Source: SXOA01 sp051004015
Lineage (GTDB): Bacteria; Planctomycetota; Planctomycetia; Pirellulales; Pirellulaceae
DNA: 64,000 bases
NCBI GenBank assembly: GCA_051004015.1
Contig: JBPCKT010000033.1
Coordinates: 1-64,000 of the forward strand
Direction of reading: 5' to 3'
Both the position numbers and the translations under genes were made by a program. This document shows positions 24,639 through 33,356 of this stretch, piece by piece. How positions within the stretch are numbered: the stretch's first letter is position 1; each line of letters starts with the position of its first letter. The notes under the pieces were generated by a model. It did no database searches and was not told the DNA's origin. It saw only the letters and a program-made list of their open reading frames with translations.

Positions 24639-26411
24639 TTATGCCGCACACTGCGACAGTGCCGCTTCGCGGTAATGACCGTCTTCCTCCATCAGTTTCT
24701 CGTGGGTGCCGACCTGGGCGATCCGGCCGTTGTCCAGCACGATGACCAGGTCGCATTGACGGAGAGTGCTGAGGCGGTGGGCGACGACGAAAGTGGTGCG
24801 GCCGAGCATGGCCCGCTGCATGGCGTCCAGGATTTCGTGCTCAGTATGCGGGTCGATGGCGGCAGCGGGGTCATCCAGCAGCAGAATCGCAGGGTCCAAG
24901 AGCACCGCCCGCGCGATGGCCAGCCGCTGGCGCTGTCCGCCGGAAAGATCGAGCCCTCCTTCGCCGAGGACGGAGTCGTATCCATGCGGCAGTTCGGCGA
25001 TGAAGTCGTGGGCGGCTGCGATGCGGGCGGCCCGCTGCACTTGTTCCAGGGTCGCCTCCGGTTGGCCGTAGGCGATGTTGGCAGCGACGGTGTTGCTGAA
25101 CATGAAGCTCTCTTGAAAGACCATGCCGATGTTGCGGCGGAGGTCCACAAGATCGATCTGCTTAAGGTCGATTCCGTCCATCAGGATGCGTCCCTGCGTC
25201 GGGTCATAAAATCTGCAGAGGAGGCTCAGGAGCGTGCTCTTGCCGGCTCCGGTCGCGCCCAGGATGGCCACCCGCTGGCCGGGCTGCACGCGGAAGGAGA
25301 CTTCCCGTAGCACGGGATTCCCCGCGGTGTATTCGAACCAGACATCTTCGAAATCCACTTGTCCGCTGGCCCGGAGCAAGCGGACGGGATTGGCGGGGGA
25401 CGTAATCGCTTCGGGTGCATCCAGGATTTCAAACACGCGGCGAGCGCCGGACAAGCTTTGCTGCACGCTGTTGGCGATGTTGGTGAGGTTGGCCACCTGG
25501 CTGGAGAATTGCTGGAGCAGGCCGGCGAAGAAAAAGATGCCGGAGCCCAAAGCCAATTCGCCGCGCGTCACCAGGTAGCCGCCATACGCCAGCAGGATCA
25601 CGAGATTGATCTGCGTCATCCAGCCGATGGCGGGAGTGAACAGGCTCACCCGCCAGAAGATCCCACGCTGCTGGTCTTTGACTTCCTTGTTGTCCTGGCC
25701 GAAGCGGTCGATTTCCTCCTGCTCGCGGCCAAAACCCTTGATGACCTGCACGCCTTGGATGGATTCCGCGAGGCGGAGGATGACCTTGTCCACCAGCTCC
25801 CGATTGCGGTCGTACATCGGTCGGACCATCCGCGAGAAGATGGCCGTCACCAGCCACATCAGCGGCGTGGTGGCGAGGCAGGCGAAGGTGAGCCGAGGAT
25901 GCACGCTGAGCATGGCCGCCAGATAGCAGAGAAAGGAAAGCACCAGAATGACAAGCTGGATCAGCACGCCATCGACGAACGCCCGCACCCCCTGCACGTC
26001 GCTAGTTACCCGGTTGATGATCGAGCCGGTGGCGTTGGTTTCAAAGAAGCTGAAGCTCAGTCGCTGCAGCTTGTCATAAACGCGGGCTCGCAGGTCCACG
26101 ACGATTCGCGTATGAATCAAATAGCCGGCGGAGAGGGCGTTGGTGTAGTTCAACCCGCCACGAATCAATTCCACAAGTAAAATCAGTCCAGCCACCAGAG
26201 CCACTTGCGCGAGCTGCGGCCAGTCCGCCGGTGGGCCGATGCCGAAAGGGAACTCTGGCGGATTGACCTTTTCGGGATCGGCGAAATGATGGACCAGATC
26301 AATTCCCAGGCCGGTCAGCCGCAGCACTGCCAGTGCCGTCATCAGCAACAAGCCCTGCAAGATGAGCAGGCGGATGCAGCCCCATTTGTAATGCAGCCCC
26401 AGCGCCAGCAT
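24639..26411 (-). CDS. ABC exporter half-transporter (membrane plus ATPase domain)
   Basis: The 590-residue product (ATG at 26411; a TTG at 26480 would add 23 residues) has about six transmembrane helices, then an ATPase domain with Walker A GATGAGKST, Q-loop, signature LSGGQRQR and H-loop VAHRLST. It resembles MsbA-type lipid/drug exporters. After Walker B the usual Glu is Asp (ILLLDDPAAAID), a change often found in the weak site of heterodimeric exporters, yet no partner gene is adjacent. The minus-strand frame continues far upstream only by chance through other genes. Confidence 0.9.
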   Translation of the reverse strand: MLALGLHYKWGCIRLLILQGLLLMTALAVLRLTGLGIDLVHHFADPEKVNPPEFPFGIGPPADWPQLAQVALVAGLILLVELIRGGLNYTNALSAGYLIHTRIVVDLRARVYDKLQRLSFSFFETNATGSIINRVTSDVQGVRAFVDGVLIQLVILVLSFLCYLAAMLSVHPRLTFACLATTPLMWLVTAIFSRMVRPMYDRNRELVDKVILRLAESIQGVQVIKGFGREQEEIDRFGQDNKEVKDQQRGIFWRVSLFTPAIGWMTQINLVILLAYGGYLVTRGELALGSGIFFFAGLLQQFSSQVANLTNIANSVQQSLSGARRVFEILDAPEAITSPANPVRLLRASGQVDFEDVWFEYTAGNPVLREVSFRVQPGQRVAILGATGAGKSTLLSLLCRFYDPTQGRILMDGIDLKQIDLVDLRRNIGMVFQESFMFSNTVAANIAYGQPEATLEQVQRAARIAAAHDFIAELPHGYDSVLGEGGLDLSGGQRQRLAIARAVLLDPAILLLDDPAAAIDPHTEHEILDAMQRAMLGRTTFVVAHRLSTLRQCDLVIVLDNGRIAQVGTHEKLMEEDGHYREAALSQCAA

Positions 26412-26645
26412 CCGCCGGATCAGGGCCCAGTTAGAGGGCTCCGAGGGTCTGGCGGTGCTTTTGATTTGTGGAGCGGACAAGGTGCGGCGCTGGCGAGAGG
26501 CAAGAGATGGCTCTAATCTACGAAATACTTGGAGAAACGATAACGGGTGGCACCGATGGCGCTGTCGATTGCGTTTCAGCCCTCTTCCAGCGACAATCCA
26601 GGAAGCCGGCAAGTTCAGCCCCGTTTTCCGAAAGAAGCGAACTCC

Positions 26646-27362
26646 ATGTCCACATCTTCCGCCGCGCCAGCCACGTCTGCTCCTCGTCGCGGCGTCACCG
26701 CCCGGTCGGGTTCGCGGAGGTGGCTGGGAACAGTGGTGATGACAATTGCGGGAACCGCGGCTCTGCTGTTTGTGGGCTTCCTGGCGACCATGATTTTCGG
26801 CAACGTCCTGGGGACGGAGTTCTGCCCGCACACCTTCGAACGCCGCGGCTTCGCTTTCCGCGAAATTCCCTTTACCGGCATCCAGATTACGAGCATTGAC
26901 CGCCGCATCGATACTGGCCTGGTCGAGATGCACCTCATCGCAAAGAACTACCTTGTCCCCGACCATACGGAGCCCAAGACCTGGCATCTGCTGAGCCTCA
27001 TCCGATTCCGCGGCACCTACGCCGAAGGAGACGCCGAGCTGTTGATGAAGTACCTGGACGCCGAGGATGACAAAGGGGAGCACGCCTGGCTGAAGTGGTC
27101 CGAAGACCACCCCAAGCTGGCGAAAGTCCTCTGGCCTGTCGTCGCCAAAGCCGCTCAGGACGGCAACTACCTGATTGTCCCCGACCTCTTCTCCGACGCC
27201 CGCTCCACGACCGACCCGGTGGAGTTGCAAAAAAAGCTGGACGGGACGATGACGAAAGTCGCCACACCGACGGCCGCGAAACCGCCAGCGGAGAAAAGCG
27301 TGCCCGCGAACAAGAGCGCAACCGAGACGCCATCGACTACCACAAAACCGGCGAAGAGCTAA
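26646..27362 (+). CDS. Membrane-anchored hypothetical protein
   Basis: The start at 26646 (MSTSSAAPATSAPRRG) gives 238 residues; upstream in-frame ATGs lie in the divergent promoter region of the ABC gene. A Ser/Ala/Arg-rich N-terminus precedes one transmembrane helix (VVMTIAGTAALLFVGFLATMI). A soluble domain with FREIPFTGIQITSID and KYLDAEDDKGEHAWLKW follows, then a Lys/Thr/Pro tail. No family recognised. Confidence 0.7.
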   Translation: MSTSSAAPATSAPRRGVTARSGSRRWLGTVVMTIAGTAALLFVGFLATMIFGNVLGTEFCPHTFERRGFAFREIPFTGIQITSIDRRIDTGLVEMHLIAKNYLVPDHTEPKTWHLLSLIRFRGTYAEGDAELLMKYLDAEDDKGEHAWLKWSEDHPKLAKVLWPVVAKAAQDGNYLIVPDLFSDARSTTDPVELQKKLDGTMTKVATPTAAKPPAEKSVPANKSATETPSTTTKPAKS

Positions 27363-27367
27363 CGCAA

Positions 27368-27769
27368 TTATGGAGGTTGGCCGATATTTTTGAGCCAGAA
27401 GGAGGCCGCATCGCCACCGTACTCCATCATTCGCAAGAGGGGCAATCCAATCAGCCCCGCGAAGTCGGGAGAATCTCTCTGCACGGTATTGAGAACCTGA
27501 TCGCTGCCAAAGCCGAGCACCTGAGTCGTAACTCCCAGCTCGGGCATCTCGATGCTGAGCCATCCGCCATTGAGTGCGCCGAAGTTGCTGTTGATTGATG
27601 TGGCGGACGCATGAAACAGCTTGCTCAGTTCCGCCTGTCCTAAGATCACCGCGCACGGGCTGCCAGTATCGGCGAGCAGATCGTGCTCGTGCAACGAACC
27701 ATCTGGGGCGGCAAACCGAATCCTGACCCAACAGCGCGGCGAGATTCCCTTGTATGGATTTCGCTGCAC
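27368..27769 (-). CDS. Retropepsin-like aspartic protease family protein
   Basis: The 133-residue product contains LLADTGSPCAVI, the single D-T/S-G catalytic loop of clan AA (retropepsin-like) proteases, which work as dimers. Downstream IGLPLLRMMEYGGD fits the family's second strand set (LG or IG followed by hydrophobics). The start is a GTG at 27769 with GAGG 6 bases upstream. It begins 12 bases after the DUF5678-like gene, forming a two-gene unit of a type often seen in environmental bacteria. Substrate unknown. Confidence 0.85.
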   Translation of the reverse strand: MQRNPYKGISPRCWVRIRFAAPDGSLHEHDLLADTGSPCAVILGQAELSKLFHASATSINSNFGALNGGWLSIEMPELGVTTQVLGFGSDQVLNTVQRDSPDFAGLIGLPLLRMMEYGGDAASFWLKNIGQPP

Positions 27770-27781
27770 GATTCGCCTCGT

Positions 27782-28018
27782 TCAGATGTAGATGGTCACG
27801 TTCTCGGGATACTCCACGCCTGCTTCCACAACCATTACCTGGCGAGGGTCGAAGCCACTGCTGCGTAGATGGGCGGTCAGATCCGGAAATTTCTCCGCGG
27901 CACCTACGATTTGGTCGTTTGCAATTCCCACGAACCAGCCGGGCGAGTAAGTCCGCTGGATGGCTCCTTTCAAACGACGATAAGATTCCATATTCCGAAT
28001 TGTGGCATGATTCTCCAT
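27782..28018 (-). CDS. DUF5678-like small protein
   Basis: The ATG at 28018 (MENHATIRNMESYRRLK) has GGAG 11 bases upstream and gives 78 residues; a TTG further up is possible. The motif GWFVGIANDQIVGAAEKFPDLTAHL split around its centre, followed by DPRQVMVVEAGVEYPE, matches the DUF5678 pattern (a short domain on its own). It immediately precedes the aspartic protease-like gene, and the pair probably acts together; function unknown. Confidence 0.8.
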   Translation of the reverse strand: MENHATIRNMESYRRLKGAIQRTYSPGWFVGIANDQIVGAAEKFPDLTAHLRSSGFDPRQVMVVEAGVEYPENVTIYI

Positions 28019-28214
28019 GATCTGGCTCTCCTGCACGGTCGTCGGCGACACTCCCAATTTTACGCCACGCTGCGGGAAGTAACCACCGAGTACGATTTTT
28101 TGAGCCTTTTCGGGCTTCTCGCGGCCATCCCCCTGTCCCTTTCTTCTGGCGATGCCCGCCCATCGCGGCTAAAATAAACCTGCCCGCCTGAATTCTCCCG
28201 CCATAGTTTGCAGC

Positions 28215-30437
28215 ATGTCCTCGCCAATGCAATTTCGCTTCTTGCTGCTGGTCTGCGCGTTCTGCATTGCGCTCGAGAACTATGTTCCCGCACGACTTGC
28301 CGCTGCGGACAAGCCGGTCAGCTTCGAGCTCGATGTGCAGCCGATCCTGGTGGCGCAAGGATGCAGCGCCGGCGCGTGCCACGGAAAGTCCCGCGGGCAG
28401 AATGGCTTTCAGCTTTCGCTGCTCTGCTTTGACCCGGACTTTGATTATGCCGCACTGACGCAGAACGCTCGGGGCCGGCGGGTTTTTCCCGCCGCGCCGG
28501 AAAAGAGTTTGCTCCTCCTCAAGGGCGCGGCCATTGTGCCGCATGGCGGAGGGCAGAGGCTTGCTCAAGGCTCGGCGGATTACGAAACGCTTCGCCGCTG
28601 GATCGAGCAGGGGGCGAGTCGCCGGCTCGAGCAGGAGCCCAAGCTCACCGGCGTCATGATCGATCCCAAAGATGCGGTCCTTAAACCCAAGGAACAGCGC
28701 CCAATCAAAGTCACGGCTCAGTATTCCGACGGCACCTCCCGCGATGTCACGGCTCAGACCGCCTTCCAGTCCAGCGAAGCGGCCATCGTCAGCGTGGATA
28801 AGGCCGGGCTGATATCGGCCGGCCCGTTGCCGGGGGAAGCGACGCTGATGGCCCGCTACATGTACATCATCGCCACCTGCAACGTGGCCATCCCCATGCC
28901 GGGACAGGTCCAGGCCGAGATCTACGCGAAATTGCCGCGCAAGAACTTCATTGACGAGCACGTCTGGACGAAGCTGCAATCGCTGAGCATCACCCCTTCC
29001 GAGCCGTGCGACGACGCTACGTTTCTCCGTCGCGTTCACGTCGATCTCATCGGCCGTCTGCCAACACCCGAGGAAGTGCGGGCATTTCTGGCGGACACCG
29101 GCGAGAGCAAACGGGAGCGATTGATAGACGCACTCTTGCAACGGCCGGAATTCGCCGACCACTGGGCCAACAAGTGGGCCGACCTGCTTCGCCCCAATCC
29201 TTATCACGTCGGCATCAAAGCCACCTTCAATTACGACCAGTGGATTCGTGACAGCTTTCGCCAGAACAAGCCGATGGACCAGTTCGCCCGCGAGCTGATC
29301 ACCGCCCAGGGAAGCACCTGGAAGAACGGAGCCTCCGTGCTCTTCCGCGACCGCCGCCAGCCGGAGGAAATCACGACCTTGGTGAGCCAGCTCTTCCTTG
29401 GCATCCGCCTGGACTGCGCCAAGTGCCATCACCACCCGTTCGAAAAATGGGGGCAGGACGACTTCTACAGCTTCGCGGCATTCTTCGCCCGCGTGGGACG
29501 CAAAGGGCCCGGCATTTCGGCACCCATCTCCGGCGGCGAGGAAATCATCACGATCGCCAAACAAGGGCAAGTGCTGCACCCGCTGACCAAAGCCGTCATG
29601 CCGCCGCGGCCGCTGTTCGGCGAACCGCTGAAGATGGACTCTGAAACGGATCCCCGCGAGGCTCTTGCCGACTGGATTACCTCGCCGGCCAACGACTACT
29701 TCGCCCAGGTGATGGTGAACCGCGTCTGGGCGGATCTGATGGGGCGCGGCATCGTCGAGCCCGTGGACGACCTGCGGGCGACCAACCCGCCGTCGAACCC
29801 GGCCCTCATGGCCGCCCTCGCCAAACAATTCCAGGAAGACAAGTTCGACCTCAAGAAACTGCTGCGGCACATCGCCATGTCGCACGTTTATTCGCTCGGT
29901 TCCAAGCCGACCAAGGAAAACATCGCCGACACGCGGAATTACTCCCGCCGCTACCGCACCCGGATGCGGGCGGAAGTGCTGGCCGACGCCGTTTGCGACA
30001 TCACCGGCATCGAGGAGAAATACGAAGCCATGCCGCCGGGTTCGCGGGCCAGCCAGCTTTGGACCCACCGGATTGATTCGCTGTTCCTGGACACCTTCGG
30101 CCGGCCGGACCCGAACCAGGATCCCCCCTGCGAGCGGATCAGCGAAGGGGCCGTCACGCAAGTACTGCACCTGATGAACGGGCCGGATATTTACCGCAAA
30201 GTCACTGCCGACGAGGGTCGCGCGGCGCAACTGGCCGCCTCCCCCAAACCGCCCGAGCAGATCGTCATCGAGATTTATCTGTTCTGCTACGGCCGTCTGC
30301 CCAGCGACGAGGAACAGGAAATCGGTAAGCAGGTCTTCACCACCGTGGGCGAAAGCACTCCCGCCACCCGTCGCCAGGCGACGGAGGATCTGCTCTGGGC
30401 GCTGCTTAACACGCCAGAGTTCGTGTTCAGCGATTAA
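28215..30437 (+). CDS. DUF1549/DUF1553 protein with cytochrome-c-like motifs
   Basis: The 740-residue secreted protein has a signal peptide (FLLLVCAFCIALENYV). An N-terminal PSCyt1-like domain carries CSAGACHG (a CxxxxCH variant of the haem motif). An Ig-like BIG2 segment (SDGTSRDVTAQTAF) comes next, then DUF1549 (FLRRVHVDLIGRLPT, DHWANKWADLLR, CAKCHHHPFEKW with a true CxxCH) and DUF1553 (NRVWADLMGRGIVEPVDD). Such proteins normally pair with DUF1501 genes; here the next gene is on the other strand. A second ATG at 28227 is an alternative start. Confidence 0.93.
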   Translation: MSSPMQFRFLLLVCAFCIALENYVPARLAAADKPVSFELDVQPILVAQGCSAGACHGKSRGQNGFQLSLLCFDPDFDYAALTQNARGRRVFPAAPEKSLLLLKGAAIVPHGGGQRLAQGSADYETLRRWIEQGASRRLEQEPKLTGVMIDPKDAVLKPKEQRPIKVTAQYSDGTSRDVTAQTAFQSSEAAIVSVDKAGLISAGPLPGEATLMARYMYIIATCNVAIPMPGQVQAEIYAKLPRKNFIDEHVWTKLQSLSITPSEPCDDATFLRRVHVDLIGRLPTPEEVRAFLADTGESKRERLIDALLQRPEFADHWANKWADLLRPNPYHVGIKATFNYDQWIRDSFRQNKPMDQFARELITAQGSTWKNGASVLFRDRRQPEEITTLVSQLFLGIRLDCAKCHHHPFEKWGQDDFYSFAAFFARVGRKGPGISAPISGGEEIITIAKQGQVLHPLTKAVMPPRPLFGEPLKMDSETDPREALADWITSPANDYFAQVMVNRVWADLMGRGIVEPVDDLRATNPPSNPALMAALAKQFQEDKFDLKKLLRHIAMSHVYSLGSKPTKENIADTRNYSRRYRTRMRAEVLADAVCDITGIEEKYEAMPPGSRASQLWTHRIDSLFLDTFGRPDPNQDPPCERISEGAVTQVLHLMNGPDIYRKVTADEGRAAQLAASPKPPEQIVIEIYLFCYGRLPSDEEQEIGKQVFTTVGESTPATRRQATEDLLWALLNTPEFVFSD

Positions 30438-30452
30438 TAACAATTTAGGCGG

Positions 30453-31091
30453 CTACTCGCCGGTCGCCAGGTCACGCAGTTTTCGCATGAAGCCTGGAGC
30501 GCGCTGTGCCTGGCCGGAGTGGCTGCTGTCGGAGCGGGCGATTTGGGTATGGGGGAGCTCGCTGATGGTCAGCTTTTCTTCGGGGGCTGCGCTGCGGTTG
30601 AGCTCGTCAATCGCCTGGCGGCGGATCATTTGAATGCCCGCCGACGACCTCTTGGCCGATTGTTGCAACGCGGCGGCCCAGCGGGTGAGCCGGTCCATCA
30701 AGCCGGCGGCCGGGCGGGCTTCCGACTGGGCGCGGGCCAAGACGAGCTTTTCGTCGTGCCGCATTGCCCAGAGACGGCGGATGTCAGCCGTGCTGATTTC
30801 GGACTGCTCTTCCTGCACGAACACAATGTCGCCACAGGAGCGGGCCATGCCGGTCTGCACTGCGGCGGGCATGCCTCGCTGCCAGGCGTGGCGGGCGATT
30901 TTGAGCTGCGGATACTGCCGGCGGAACTGATGGGCGATTTCGTCGGTGTGGTCCGTCGAGCCGTCGTCGACCACCAGGATTTCAAAACGGCTCGTGAGGT
31001 CCGGCAAGACGTCGAGCAGTTGTCCAATTTGCCGGGCGAGCGTCGCCTGGGCGTTGTAGACGGGAAGGATGATGCTGAGGGACGGATTCAA
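30453..31091 (-). CDS. Family 2 glycosyltransferase (short)
   Basis: The 212-residue product begins SLSIILPVYNAQATL and has the DDGSTD nucleotide-sugar motif (about residues 42-47), the GT-A fold hallmark. The region after VFVQEEQSEIS replaces the usual DADG/DxD motif, so the metal-binding acid is not obvious; catalysis may be impaired. The C-terminal third is polar and unlike known enzymes. The start is a TTG with GGAAGGGG just upstream. It converges with the DUF1549/1553 gene. Confidence 0.8.
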   Translation of the reverse strand: MNPSLSIILPVYNAQATLARQIGQLLDVLPDLTSRFEILVVDDGSTDHTDEIAHQFRRQYPQLKIARHAWQRGMPAAVQTGMARSCGDIVFVQEEQSEISTADIRRLWAMRHDEKLVLARAQSEARPAAGLMDRLTRWAAALQQSAKRSSAGIQMIRRQAIDELNRSAAPEEKLTISELPHTQIARSDSSHSGQAQRAPGFMRKLRDLATGE

Positions 31092-31372
31092 GGGAGCCCC
31101 TTCCGCCGAAGTCGCTCATGGAGAAGCGGAGCGCCTTCCAGGAAGTTGACGCAACCGGCAATTTCCTGCGAACCTGCCAGGAAATGCCGCCGTCAAACAT
31201 CCGGAAGAGCTGCGCGTATCAGGATGCTGTTACCATCGGCGTGCTGGCACCGGGACTGGACGCCCCGCCGCGATTGTCCGTGTGCAAGCATCATGCGGCA
31301 GAGGCCGGTGGTTCGCGATGTGCGGAAGCTTCCGTGGGGTAGGCTGCCAGCCGGCCCGCTATAATCAAACCT

Positions 31373-31765
31373 ATGACCACTCCCTCCCTCACCGGCCCCG
31401 ATTTCTCGAAGAATGGCGGCTTGCTTCCCGCCATTGCCCAGGACGCGCAGACGGGCGAGGTGCTGATGCTGGCCTGGATGAACGCCGAGTCGTTCGCCGA
31501 GACGGTCCGCACCGGCCATGCCGTTTATTACAGCCGCAGCCGCGGCAAGCTGTGGCGGAAGGGAGAGGAGAGTGGACACGTGCAGACGGTGCGGGGAGTC
31601 TATATCGACTGCGACGCCGACACCATCCTCCTCAAAGTCGATCAGGTCGGCGCCGCTTGCCATGAAGGCTACCGCAGTTGTTTTTTTCGCATGCTGACGA
31701 AAGAGGGAGTGCAAGTGGTGAGCGAGCGGCTGGTGCAGCCGGAGCAGGTGTATCGAAAATCGTAA
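31373..31765 (+). CDS. hisI: Phosphoribosyl-AMP cyclohydrolase
   Basis: HisI opens the purine ring of PR-AMP in step three of histidine biosynthesis. The 130-residue product has VLMLAWMNAESF, YYSRSRGKLWRKGEESGH, the metal-binding DCDADT motif and the zinc ligand block ACHEGYRSCFF. It is a stand-alone HisI without a fused HisE. It lies just upstream of the RidA-like gene; hisF is far away in the window. Confidence 0.96.
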   Translation: MTTPSLTGPDFSKNGGLLPAIAQDAQTGEVLMLAWMNAESFAETVRTGHAVYYSRSRGKLWRKGEESGHVQTVRGVYIDCDADTILLKVDQVGAACHEGYRSCFFRMLTKEGVQVVSERLVQPEQVYRKS

Positions 31766-31866
31766 TTGCGGAAACTAGCCGACGCGCAAGCGAGGGAGTT
31801 ACGCGTGGTCCCTCGCTGGCGAGTCGGACTGGTGTATATTGACGCCTCATCCCCAGGAGAAATGCA

Positions 31867-32328
31867 ATGTCCGCCGAAGCCAAACTCGTCGAGCTCAAGC
31901 TTGAACTACCTCCCGCGCCCAAGCCGATGGGAGTCTACAAACCGCTGGTGATTGTGGGGAATCTGGCGTACGTCTCGGGGCATGGGCCGCTCAAGTCGGA
32001 CGGGACTCTGTTCACCGGGCGGGTTGGGGACCAGGTGGATCTGGAATTTGGGAAGCAGGCGGCTCGGCAAACGGGGCTGGCGATTCTGGCCACACTGCGG
32101 GCGGGGCTGGGGAGCCTGGACCGGGTGAAGCGAGTGGTGAAGACGCTCGGCATGGTCTACAGCACGCCGGAGTTCGACAAGCACCCCGCCGTCATCAACG
32201 GCTGCAGCGAGCTATGGGCGGAAGTCTGGGGGAAGGACCACGGCGTGGGAGCCCGCAGCGCCGTGGGAATGGGCTCGCTCCCCGGCCACATCAGTGTGGA
32301 GATTGAGGCGATTTTTGAGCTCGCTTAG
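31867..32328 (+). CDS. RidA/YjgF family protein
   Basis: The 153-residue product matches the RidA family (enamine/imine deaminase-like trimers), with VIVGNLAYVSGHGPL, a helical middle and the C-terminal LPGHISVEIEAIFEL. The classical RidA Arg motif (RxxV) is not clear: SAVGMGSLP is seen instead, as in the YjgF/chorismate-mutase-like subgroup. AGGAG lies 7 bases before the ATG. Its last 38 bases overlap the convergent small membrane gene. Confidence 0.9.
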   Translation: MSAEAKLVELKLELPPAPKPMGVYKPLVIVGNLAYVSGHGPLKSDGTLFTGRVGDQVDLEFGKQAARQTGLAILATLRAGLGSLDRVKRVVKTLGMVYSTPEFDKHPAVINGCSELWAEVWGKDHGVGARSAVGMGSLPGHISVEIEAIFELA

Positions 32329-32473
32329 CGAACAACCCCCCCTTGCCGTAGCTCGCAATCTTCGCCATTAGCTGCTTTGGTCCGTGGCCGAAATAAACCG
32401 CCGTCCCGAACCCCAGCAACAGATTGCCCAGAGTTGCCAGCAGGATGAGCGTCAATAGCGCGAAAGTGGCCAT
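32291..32473 (-). CDS. Small single-pass membrane protein
   Basis: The ATG at 32473 starts MATFALLTLILLATLGNLLLGF, a hydrophobic helix, followed by GTAVYFGHGPKQLMAK and a basic tail; 60 residues in total. The longer frame from 32578 runs back into the CPBP protease gene. It is the last gene of the symporter-CPBP unit and overlaps the ridA-like gene tail to tail. Confidence 0.6.
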   Translation of the reverse strand: MATFALLTLILLATLGNLLLGFGTAVYFGHGPKQLMAKIASYGKGGLFAKRAQKSPQSPH

Positions 32474-32531
32474 ACGGAAGGATAGGTCGCGGTTTCGGGA
32501 AAAGCGGAGGTCGGAAAGCGGAAAGCGGATG

Positions 32532-33356
32532 TCATTTCCGCATGAGGGCCAGGGCATCCATCGTCCAGGCCACGGCAATGTGCAGCGCCGCCCCCAGCCA
32601 GATCGACCTGGTTTTCAGGGCCATAAAACCCAGCAAAATCCCCGCCACGATGGCCCCCAGTGTCTCCTGGATCGGCTTGCCGAAGTGGATCATGCAGTAC
32701 GGGACCGTCATCACGAAAATGACATACGGCCCCAGCCGCTTCCGCCCCGCCTGGATCATGTAGCCCCGGAAGAAGAATTCCAGCGAGACAAACTGCACGG
32801 CATAAAGCAGCTCCCAGACGTAAAACCGTGGGCCGGGGAATTCTCCGTTCAGGACGCGGTAAAACGGATACTTGGACTGAAACGACTGCCATTGCGACGC
32901 CAGCACCACGGCCGGAAACAGCAGCAGGTAGAACGCCACATAGACCAACCAGTTCTGGTGCCAGCCCCGCATCTTCAAGCCGAATTGCGTGAGCGGCTGG
33001 CGGAAGATGCCCCGCACCACAATCGCCGGAATGGCGACATACAGCACGAAGTTTCCCAGCGACCAATATCCCAGCCGGCTCAGTTCGCCGCGGTCGTCGT
33101 AGCGTAGCGCGGGGACTATCGCGAAGCAGCTTTCCAGCCAGCGGCGAATGGGGGTTTCCAGGGGACTGGATCCGCTGGTGACGTAGTAGTATTGCAGCGT
33201 CAGCAACACGGCGACGGAAACCAGCATCCATATTGTCTGCCCGTCGAGTTGGCCTCCCTCGTCGGCAGCCAAATGCCGCAGTTGCTCCTCGCGGGCTTCG
33301 CGAAGCGGCTGGGCAATGAATTCGCGGACGCTGACCCAGAGGCGATTCATTTCCAC
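32532..33356 (-). CDS. CPBP family intramembrane metalloprotease
   Basis: The 274-residue product has about seven membrane helices and the three CPBP/Abi motifs: LEFFFRGY (motif 1, normally EExxxR; the first Glu is Leu here), VPYCMIHFGKP (FxxxH-like) and LHIAVAW (HxxxN/B-like). Members process prenylated or leader peptides, or protect against their own bacteriocins. It overlaps the upstream symporter gene by 10 bases. The loss of one motif-1 Glu may reduce activity. Confidence 0.88.
   Translation of the reverse strand: MEMNRLWVSVREFIAQPLREAREEQLRHLAADEGGQLDGQTIWMLVSVAVLLTLQYYYVTSGSSPLETPIRRWLESCFAIVPALRYDDRGELSRLGYWSLGNFVLYVAIPAIVVRGIFRQPLTQFGLKMRGWHQNWLVYVAFYLLLFPAVVLASQWQSFQSKYPFYRVLNGEFPGPRFYVWELLYAVQFVSLEFFFRGYMIQAGRKRLGPYVIFVMTVPYCMIHFGKPIQETLGAIVAGILLGFMALKTRSIWLGAALHIAVAWTMDALALMRK

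Noticed and set aside
24639..30443. A 1934-residue open frame on the minus strand
   Set aside because: Only the C-terminal 590 residues are a real ABC transporter; the rest runs antisense through the DUF1549/1553 and other genes and has low-complexity composition typical of GC-rich shadow frames.
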